From Betaproteobacteria bacterium UBA931 (GTDB lineage: Bacteria > Pseudomonadota > Gammaproteobacteria > Burkholderiales > Casimicrobiaceae): a DNA stretch of 12,432 nucleotides. Both the position numbers and the translations under genes were made by a program. The stretch lies in NCBI GenBank assembly GCA_002293615.1, contig DBDN01000086.1, positions 43,794-56,225 of the forward strand, given 5' to 3'. The notes under the pieces are model-generated. The model saw only the letters and a list, made by a program, of their open reading frames with translations, was not told where the DNA came from and ran no database searches. Shown piece after piece: positions 7,177 to 12,432 of this stretch; the stretch's first letter is position 1, and each line of letters begins with the position of its first letter.

Positions 7177-7219
7177 TATGAACGCAATATCATTTAAAGG
7201 GTTGGGTTTTAACGCGGTT
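7177..7219. other. Short convergent gap between recG and the phosphomannomutase gene
   Basis: These 43 bases separate two genes that end towards each other. I find no GC-rich hairpin with a T-run on either strand. A repeated GGTTTTA (about 7204 and 7216) is the only pattern. Termination here may depend on Rho or occur inside the opposing gene. Confidence 0.4.
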
Positions 7220-8611
7220 TTAGAAAGGCAGCTTGATGTCAGGCGCAATAATTTTTATTTGAACTGAAAAATCCTGTTGAATCTTTTTAAGAATTTTTTC
7301 GTTATTTGCCTCAAAACGCAATACGATGGTTGGTGTTGTGTTAGACGCGCGGGCAAGGCCAAATCCATCTTGATATTCAACGCGCACGCCGTCAATATGA
7401 ATAACCTCTTGGGCATCAGGAAATTTCGCTTCTTTTTGCAAACGAGCAATGATTTCATGTTGCTCGCCTTCGTGCACACAAGGAATCGCGAGTTCCGGTG
7501 TGGCGATACTGTTGGGCAAGGCATTTAATACACTTGCCGCATCTTCATGCTGTGAGAGGATCTCCAAGAGCCGCGCGCCGGCATAAAGGCCATCGTCAAA
7601 GCCGTACCAGCGCTCGCCGAAAAAAGTGTGCCCACTCATTTCTCCGGCAAGTTGCGCGCCGGTTTCTTTCATTTTGGCTTTAATGAGCGAATGACCTGTT
7701 TTCCACATCAGCGGCGTGCCACCATGTTCACGGATCCACGGCGCCAGCAGGCGCGTGGATTTGATGTCGTAAATAATCGTTGCGCGTGGCACGCGTTTTA
7801 GCGCATCGGCGGCAAAGAGCATGAGTTGGCGATCGGGGTAGATGATATTGCCGTTTGGTGTGACGACACCAAGGCGATCGCCATCGCCATCGAAAGCAAG
7901 GCCAAGCTCGGCATGATTATCTTTAAGTTGTGTGATAAGCGCTTGCAGATTTTTCGGTTGCGACGGATCGGGGTGATGGTTGGGAAACATGCCGTCGACT
8001 TCACAGAATAACGATGTAACCGAGCACCCCAGTGCCCGATAAAGTTTTGGCGCAAATGCTCCGGCAATGCCGTTGCCGGCATCGACCATAATATTCATCG
8101 GGCGTTTCAAGCAGATATCACTGACGATTCGTTCGATATACGCAGGGGCAATATCGTGCGTATGAATTTCACCTTTTATTTTGGTGCTGCACAATTCGTT
8201 TTTCTCAATGCGGTAACGTAATGCCTGAATGGCTTCGCCGGAGAGGGTTTCATCGGCGATGACCATTTTAAGGCCGTTATAGTCAGGCGGATTGTGGCTG
8301 CCGGTGATCATCACGCCGCAAAGCGTTTTGAGGTGTTGCGCGGCAAAATACACCATCGGCGTGGCGACCATGCCAAGATCGATCACGTTTATACCGGAAA
8401 CGGTAATACCGTCAATCAATGCCGAGGCCAACATTGGTCCGGAAAGACGCCCATCGCGACCGACGGCAATTGTCGTGCAATGACGCTCTTTCGCGAGCGA
8501 GCCGAGCGCTTGCCCGATAACGCAGACGATTTCCGGCGACAATGTTTTGCCGACAATACCTCGGATATCGTAAGCCTTGAAAATCTCGGCGGGCAGATGG
8601 GGAGCAAGCAT
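7220..8611 (-). CDS. algC: Phosphomannomutase/phosphoglucomutase, AlgC type
   Basis: AlgC-type enzymes interconvert the 6- and 1-phosphates of mannose and glucose, feeding GDP-mannose, dTDP-sugars and UDP-glucose into lipopolysaccharide and exopolysaccharide. The 463-aa product matches the length I recall for Pseudomonas AlgC. The four-domain alpha-D-phosphohexomutase signatures are intact: KAYDIRG (12-18), the phosphoserine loop TGSHNPPDYNGLK (103-115) with Ser105, the metal loop DGDGDR (241-246) with Asp241, 243 and 245, the sugar-recognition loop GEMSGH (323-328), and the phosphate-binding RASNTTP (421-427). It is the last gene of a minus-strand cluster, starting six bases after the hydrolase stop without a visible Shine-Dalgarno sequence, so its translation is probably coupled. 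The family also includes plain ManB or Pgm enzymes, so substrate preference is inferred. Confidence 0.93.
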   Translation of the reverse strand: MLAPHLPAEIFKAYDIRGIVGKTLSPEIVCVIGQALGSLAKERHCTTIAVGRDGRLSGPMLASALIDGITVSGINVIDLGMVATPMVYFAAQHLKTLCGVMITGSHNPPDYNGLKMVIADETLSGEAIQALRYRIEKNELCSTKIKGEIHTHDIAPAYIERIVSDICLKRPMNIMVDAGNGIAGAFAPKLYRALGCSVTSLFCEVDGMFPNHHPDPSQPKNLQALITQLKDNHAELGLAFDGDGDRLGVVTPNGNIIYPDRQLMLFAADALKRVPRATIIYDIKSTRLLAPWIREHGGTPLMWKTGHSLIKAKMKETGAQLAGEMSGHTFFGERWYGFDDGLYAGARLLEILSQHEDAASVLNALPNSIATPELAIPCVHEGEQHEIIARLQKEAKFPDAQEVIHIDGVRVEYQDGFGLARASNTTPTIVLRFEANNEKILKKIQQDFSVQIKIIAPDIKLPF

Positions 8612-8617
8612 GGTGAT

Positions 8618-9607
8618 TTATAAGTGTTTTTCGAAAAAAGAAAGCACACGGCGTGGCATCCAGGCATGTTCGGCACGGGCGTGGGTTGGGAAGCCTGCAT
8701 GTCCTCCTTGCGATGGGCGCTCAAGGGTAACCTTCGCGCTGATTTCTTGTTCGGTCGGCAAAGTGGTTTCCGGAACCATCGGGTCGTTACGCGCATTCAG
8801 TACTAAGGTGGGAATATTGATTTTTGCCAGCCATGGGCGTGGTGATGCTTTTTGCCAGTAATCATGGTGGTCAATAAACCCGTGTATCGGCGCGGTGAAA
8901 TAATCATCGAACTCACTTAAGGTGCGTACGGCGCTCAGCCTAATGACGTCAATCTTTTTCTCCGGGTGGTTCTGTCCGAGCTGTATCGCCTTGGGCTTTA
9001 ATGTAGCGAGAAAATTTTTGGTATAGAGATAACCGTGAATACTATCCAGCGCTTTTCCGCACGAAGGCAGGTCAAGCGGCGTCGAAATGGCGGCGGCGGC
9101 TTTGAGCAAGACAGATTCATTGTTGCGCCCCAGCCAGTTGACGAGTGCCGAACCGCCCAGCGAAACACCCAAAGCAAATATTGGTGTTTGCGGTGAGACA
9201 CGAGAAGAAATAGCGTGAAGCATGTCGTTAACATCGGCATAGTCGCCCATGTGGTAAGCGCGGGCGCCGCGGTTGAGTTCGCCGCTGCATCCGCGATAAT
9301 GCGGGACAACGCCGCGCCAGCCGCGTTGCTCGATGGCGGACATCATTGCGCATGCGTAATGTGAGCGAGAGTTTCCTTCCAGACCGTGGAAAAGAATGAT
9401 CAGCGGCGTATCGGGGGCGACTTTTTCATGGTTGTTTAACCAGTCGAAATCCCAGAAATCGCCGTCCGGCGTATCGACGCGCTCGCGGTGGTATTTAACG
9501 CGCGCGGGGGGTTGAATGATTGCCGGCCAGATCGTTTGCATATGCGCGCCGACCAGCCAGCGCGGCGCGACATAATCCGATGCGATGATACGTCCGTGTT
9601 CAGCCAT
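8618..9607 (-). CDS. YheT-like alpha/beta-hydrolase
   Basis: This 329-aa cytoplasmic protein belongs to the YheT/EMB8 group of alpha/beta-hydrolases (COG0429), whose physiological substrate is not firmly known. The N-terminal signature PRWLVGAHMQTIWPAI (15-30) is typical of the group. The oxyanion-hole strand is LFHGLEGNSRSHYA (72-85). The nucleophile elbow GVSLGGSAL (147-155) carries Ser149, the acid is Asp275 in NARNDPMVP, and the histidine is His303 in GGHAGF, so the catalytic triad is complete. PHYRGCSGELNR (102-113) is another conserved block. It lies between the DAHP synthase gene (11 bases upstream) and the phosphomannomutase (6 bases downstream), which points to one operon, though the functions are not obviously linked. 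No clear Shine-Dalgarno sequence precedes the ATG. Confidence 0.9.
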   Translation of the reverse strand: MAEHGRIIASDYVAPRWLVGAHMQTIWPAIIQPPARVKYHRERVDTPDGDFWDFDWLNNHEKVAPDTPLIILFHGLEGNSRSHYACAMMSAIEQRGWRGVVPHYRGCSGELNRGARAYHMGDYADVNDMLHAISSRVSPQTPIFALGVSLGGSALVNWLGRNNESVLLKAAAAISTPLDLPSCGKALDSIHGYLYTKNFLATLKPKAIQLGQNHPEKKIDVIRLSAVRTLSEFDDYFTAPIHGFIDHHDYWQKASPRPWLAKINIPTLVLNARNDPMVPETTLPTEQEISAKVTLERPSQGGHAGFPTHARAEHAWMPRRVLSFFEKHL

Positions 9608-9618
9608 TGATGGTGTTT

Positions 9619-10740
9619 TTATATGTGCTGCACCTGTGCGGCACGCGCGACGCGTTTTAAATATGTTTCTCTGACCAACGCGGTATCGTCAAGGAAATGT
9701 GCCAACTCGTTCATGCGTAGCGCCTGCGGCCCATCAACCAGCGCTTTTTCCGGGAATGGATGAAAATCAACCAATACCATATTGGCTCCGGCGATAATTC
9801 CTTGCGCGGTGGCATGGAATACATCGAGCAAACCATCCGGCGCCATTGCCCGTGTGCCTACCGAGTGCGACGGATCGATGCACACCGGCATTCTCGTCAA
9901 TCGTTTGACGGCAGGAACGTGCGCAAAGTCAACAAAATTACGGTGCGGGTCGCCCATATTGGTTTTCATACCGCGTAAGCAAAAGATAACTTTTCGATTG
10001 CCTTCCGAGGCCAGATATTCGGCAGCGTTTAGCGATTCGTCGAGTGTGATGCCGAATCCGCGCTTGATTAATACCGGAAATTCTTTTTGTCGCCCGACAA
10101 ATTTCAACAACTCAAAATTTTGTGTATTGCGCGTGCCGATTTGCAACATGACGCCGGTGGCGTTACCGGTATCTTTCAACGCATGGTGAATCTCATCAAT
10201 ATGCGATTCGTGGGTGATTTCCATTGCCACAACTTTGATGCCGTATTTGCCCGCCAGTTCGAAAACGTAAGGCAGGCACTCTTTGCCATAGCCCTGAAAA
10301 GCATACGGGCTGGTGCGTGGCTTGTAGGCACCCATGCGCGTACAGGTTTGGCCATGTGCCTGCAATGAGCGCATCATCGCTTCGACCGATTCGCGCGAAT
10401 CAACCGCGCATAACCCGGCAAAAATGTGAAAAGTATCCTGTCCGAAACACACGCCGTTGTACTCAAACGAGGTGGCGCGCCTGTCATCGATTTGGTGTCG
10501 TCCCAAAATTCGGTACGGTTCGGAGATGCGGACGATGCGCTCCACGCCTGGGAACTGTCGCACGACATCGGGATTCAGCGCGGCGGTATTACCGATCAGA
10601 TAAATTTCGGTCAGTGTGACTTCGGTACCGATTTCACGGTGGACGCGATGTTTGATGCCGGTCAAATGATCAAGGCGATGGATCAATTCGCGGTAAACGC
10701 TGCTTTCCGGCGCAGTATTGGGCGCGAGGATAAGAATCAT
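9619..10740 (-). CDS. aroF: 3-deoxy-7-phosphoheptulonate (DAHP) synthase, type I-beta, divergent
   Basis: DAHP synthase condenses phosphoenolpyruvate and erythrose 4-phosphate, the first step of the shikimate pathway. Counting from ATG 10740 the protein has 373 aa: an N-terminal ferredoxin-like domain (about 1-75) and a TIM barrel. Core motifs are GAYKPRTSPYAFQGYG (137-152), IGTRNTQNF (201-209), IKRGFG (225-230), DPSHSVGTR (289-297) and PEKALVDGPQAL (330-341). Metal ligands by comparison with the Thermotoga enzyme would be Cys111, His292, residue 325 and Asp336. Residue 325 is Asp rather than the usual Glu, GPCSVE reads GLCAVD, and CERG reads CLRG. A TTG six bases upstream is also in frame, but ATG gives the family-like start MILILAPN; AGGGA lies about ten bases before it. 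First gene of the minus-strand cluster. Regulation by an aromatic amino acid is possible but cannot be read here. The symbol is by class only. Confidence 0.88.
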   Translation of the reverse strand: MILILAPNTAPESSVYRELIHRLDHLTGIKHRVHREIGTEVTLTEIYLIGNTAALNPDVVRQFPGVERIVRISEPYRILGRHQIDDRRATSFEYNGVCFGQDTFHIFAGLCAVDSRESVEAMMRSLQAHGQTCTRMGAYKPRTSPYAFQGYGKECLPYVFELAGKYGIKVVAMEITHESHIDEIHHALKDTGNATGVMLQIGTRNTQNFELLKFVGRQKEFPVLIKRGFGITLDESLNAAEYLASEGNRKVIFCLRGMKTNMGDPHRNFVDFAHVPAVKRLTRMPVCIDPSHSVGTRAMAPDGLLDVFHATAQGIIAGANMVLVDFHPFPEKALVDGPQALRMNELAHFLDDTALVRETYLKRVARAAQVQHI

Positions 10741-10772
10741 AAACAAAAATCCCTTTTAAAAAGTTGGTGAAT

Positions 10773-10803
10773 TTTATCATGGCATACAAAGAAAAGCGGT
10801 CAA
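10773..10803 (-). promoter_or_regulatory. Possible promoter of the DAHP synthase-yheT-algC cluster
   Basis: On the minus strand TTGACC (10803-10798) matches five of six -35 bases. A downstream GATAAA (10778-10773) could be the -10, but the 19-base spacer is long and the hexamer weak. It lies about 33 bases before the start codon. It is the best candidate in the divergent gap, but not a strong one. Confidence 0.3.
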
Positions 10804-10836
10804 GCATATCAAGACTTGCTCCGCCCGGAACGATAT

Positions 10837-10865
10837 TTGCCGCACTGTTTATTGCCACTTATAAT
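10837..10865 (+). promoter_or_regulatory. Sigma-70 promoter of hemA
   Basis: TTGCCG (10837-10842, four of six -35 matches) is followed after exactly 17 bases by TATAAT (10860-10865), a perfect -10. Transcription would start near 10872, only a few bases before the hemA ATG at 10875, so the mRNA would be nearly leaderless. Alternatively the real start could lie elsewhere or this promoter may not be used, but HemA similarity begins right at this ATG. Confidence 0.6.
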
Positions 10866-10874
10866 CACAAACCT

Positions 10875-12140
10875 ATGCCCCATCTTTATACGCTTGGTCT
10901 TAATCATACGACAGCGCCGCTGGAAATACGCGAAAAAGTTTCATTTTCGCCGGATATCCTCAGCCGTGCGCTGAGCGATCTGTTGGGCGGGCGCAAAGTA
11001 CGGGAAGCGGCGATTTTATCGACATGCAACCGCACCGAGGTTTATTGTCGCGGCGGTGCACCGGAGGAAGTGGCAAGCTGGCTGGAAGGAACGCACCAAT
11101 TGCGCCATAAATCGCTGGCGCCGCATCTTTATACGCTGCGGGGCAATGAGGCGGTAACGCATGCGTTTCGCGTTGCCTGCGGTTTGGACTCAATGGTGTT
11201 GGGCGAGCCGCAAATTCTCGGACAGATGAAGCAGGCGGTGCGCACAGCCGAAGCGGCCGGTACGTTGGGGTTGGTGTTGAATCGGCTGTTTCAGCATACC
11301 TTTGCCGTAGCCAAAGAAGTGCGTACGAATACGGATATCGGCAGTGCGTCCATTTCGATGGCGGCCGCGGCAGTGAAATTGGCGGAGCGGATTTTTCCGT
11401 CGATTGCCGAGCAAAACCTTTTACTGATTGGCGCAGGCGAAATGATCGAGCTTGCCGCGGCGCATTTTGCGGCGAGGCATCCGAAACAAATCGTTGTTGC
11501 CAACCGGACGTTGGAGCGTGGTCGCGATCTTGCCGATCGTTTGGGTGCTGAAGCGATCACATTAAACGAAATTCCCGATCATCTTGCCCGGTTTGACATG
11601 ATTGTCACATGTACGGCATCCATGTTGCCGATTCTGGGCAAAGGCCTGGTTGAGCGCATTATCAAAAAACGCCGGCACGCGCCGATCTTTATGGTTGATC
11701 TTGCCGTGCCGCGCGATATCGAAAAAGAAGTCGGTGAGCTGGATGATGTGTTTTTATACAGCCTCGACGATTTATCCGAAATTATCCGAAGTAATTTACA
11801 AGTGCGACGCGAGGCGGTATTGCAAGCCGAAGCGATGGTCAACGCACAGGCAAGTCATTTCTTGCGCTGGCTTGAGGAGCGCTCTGTCGTACCGACCATC
11901 AATGCATTGCGCGAGCATCATGACGCTTTGCGTGTTAAAGAGCTTGAGAAAGCGCAAAAGCAACTTGCCAAAGGGGGAGATCCTTCGGAGGTACTTGAAG
12001 CGCTGGCGCGTGGGTTGACGAATAAATTTCTTCATGCGCCGTTGCAGGCGTTGCATGACGCGGGCAATGACGAGCGCACCGACCTCTCTGTTTTGTATCA
12101 GACGATTTACCGTTTACCGGATTACGAGCGGGAAGATTAG
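10875..12140 (+). CDS. hemA: Glutamyl-tRNA reductase HemA
   Basis: HemA reduces glutamyl-tRNA(Glu) with NADPH to glutamate-1-semialdehyde, the committed step of C5-pathway tetrapyrrole synthesis. The frame is open further upstream, but family similarity begins at MPHLYTLGLNHTTAPLEIRE, so ATG 10875 is chosen (421 aa, normal length). Visible are the catalytic cysteine Cys51 in STCNRTE (49-55), the conserved block GLDSMVLGEPQILGQMKQA (103-121), EVRTNTDIGSASIS (148-161), the NADPH-binding IGAGEM (185-190), ANRTLERG (209-216), DLAVPRDIE (275-283) and VFLYSLDDL (292-300). The C-terminus is the helical dimerisation domain. No Shine-Dalgarno sequence precedes the ATG, which sits nine bases after a perfect -10 box. 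prfA follows after 71 bases, the usual hemA-prfA order. Confidence 0.97.
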   Translation: MPHLYTLGLNHTTAPLEIREKVSFSPDILSRALSDLLGGRKVREAAILSTCNRTEVYCRGGAPEEVASWLEGTHQLRHKSLAPHLYTLRGNEAVTHAFRVACGLDSMVLGEPQILGQMKQAVRTAEAAGTLGLVLNRLFQHTFAVAKEVRTNTDIGSASISMAAAAVKLAERIFPSIAEQNLLLIGAGEMIELAAAHFAARHPKQIVVANRTLERGRDLADRLGAEAITLNEIPDHLARFDMIVTCTASMLPILGKGLVERIIKKRRHAPIFMVDLAVPRDIEKEVGELDDVFLYSLDDLSEIIRSNLQVRREAVLQAEAMVNAQASHFLRWLEERSVVPTINALREHHDALRVKELEKAQKQLAKGGDPSEVLEALARGLTNKFLHAPLQALHDAGNDERTDLSVLYQTIYRLPDYERED

Positions 12141-12211
12141 TTTTCAGATTGGTTTTTTGCGCCTGATGAATACGCAGGCAGCCGTTCGTTTTTCTTTTTT
12201 TATTTCCATTT
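12141..12211. other. hemA-prfA gap with a weak hairpin and a pyrimidine-rich prfA leader
   Basis: GCCTG (12161-12165) is the inverse of CAGGC (12175-12179), a five-base-pair stem with a nine-base loop. From 12189 to the prfA ATG the strand is nearly all T and C. The stem is short and eight or more bases away from the T-run, so at most it is a weak attenuator. No Shine-Dalgarno sequence is present before prfA. RNA polymerase must read through this gap if prfA is cotranscribed with hemA, which is the usual arrangement. Confidence 0.4.
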
Positions 12212-12432
12212 ATGAAACCATCGCTCAAACAGAAGCTCGAATATTTACAGCAAAGGCTTATCGGTATCGATCAGTTATTGGCGCAGCCGGATGCGATAAA
12301 CGATATGGATCGGTTTCGCGATTTATCGAAAGAGCGTTCCGATATCGAGCCGGTGGTAGCGCTTTATCATCAATATAAGAAAGCCGAAGAGGATTGGCAT
12401 ACGGCGCGGGAATTGATGAATGATGCCTCGAT
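12212..12432 (+). CDS. prfA: Peptide chain release factor 1 (5' end only)
   Basis: RF1 recognises UAA and UAG stop codons and triggers peptide release on the ribosome. Only the first 73 codons lie in the window. The start MKPSLKQKLEYLQQRL and the following DAINDMDRFRDLSKERSDIEPV match the N-terminal helical domain of RF1 (compare MKPSIVAKLEALHER and RFRALSREY as I recall them from E. coli). The PxT codon-recognition and GGQ motifs lie beyond the edge, so RF1 rather than RF2 is called from the N-terminus and the hemA neighbour. The ATG is preceded by a T/C-rich stretch without a ribosome binding site. Confidence 0.92.
   Translation, partial: MKPSLKQKLEYLQQRLIGIDQLLAQPDAINDMDRFRDLSKERSDIEPVVALYHQYKKAEEDWHTARELMNDAS

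Noticed and set aside
7177..7219. Bidirectional terminator between recG and algC
   Set aside because: No stem of useful length can be formed in this gap on either strand.
6746..7267. Plus-strand frame of 173 codons over the recG 3' end
   Set aside because: It is an alternate frame of the conserved RecG helicase core and runs into the convergent gene; it shows no motif of its own.
10764..10874. In-frame upstream extension of hemA
   Set aside because: HemA proteins begin at the GLNHTTAP block within ten residues of the start; the extension contains the -35 and -10 boxes and has no family similarity.
1..12432. Defence system, mobile element, prophage or CRISPR array
   Set aside because: Every sizeable frame outside the listed genes is a shadow. 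I found no transposase, integrase, nuclease or toxin-antitoxin gene, no array of spaced repeats and no abrupt composition change.

Overview
This window looks like chromosomal housekeeping DNA from a Gram-negative proteobacterium, most likely a beta- or gammaproteobacterium. The reasons are an OmpW outer-membrane porin, the queA-tgt and hemA-prfA gene pairs, ridA next to recG, and an AlgC-type phosphomannomutase. Base composition is close to half GC by eye and looks even throughout. I see no integrase, transposase, phage gene, CRISPR array, tRNA or rRNA.

Layout. Positions 1-744 (minus) hold a MoeB/ThiF-type adenylyltransferase that runs off the left edge with only its last few residues missing. 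Divergent from it, queA (826-1872) and tgt (1869-2987) overlap by four bases and encode two enzymes of queuosine tRNA modification. A structured intergenic stretch (2988-3244) leads to ompW (3245-3865), which ends at a clear intrinsic terminator (3896-3925). Positions 3926-4097 contain three copies of a short repeat and no convincing gene. Next is an unrecognised tail-anchored coiled-coil protein on the minus strand (4098-4496). Divergent from it are ridA (4644-5027) and recG (5056-7176). RecG converges on a three-gene minus-strand cluster transcribed in the order DAHP synthase (9619-10740), YheT-like hydrolase (8618-9607), algC-type phosphomannomutase (7220-8611). Divergent from that cluster, hemA (10875-12140) starts just downstream of a good sigma-70 promoter and is followed by the beginning of prfA (12212 to the right edge).

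The genes serve cofactor synthesis (moeB, hemA), tRNA modification and translation (queA, tgt, prfA), DNA repair (recG), metabolite damage control (ridA), aromatic amino acid entry (DAHP synthase) and cell-surface sugar supply (algC). I do not see a new multi-gene system. The points most worth checking are a hemA promoter so close to the ATG that the mRNA would be almost leaderless, a DAHP synthase with changes at conserved metal-site motifs, the repeat cluster at 4026-4089, the uncharacterised membrane-anchored protein beside ridA-recG, and the number of genes lacking a Shine-Dalgarno sequence.
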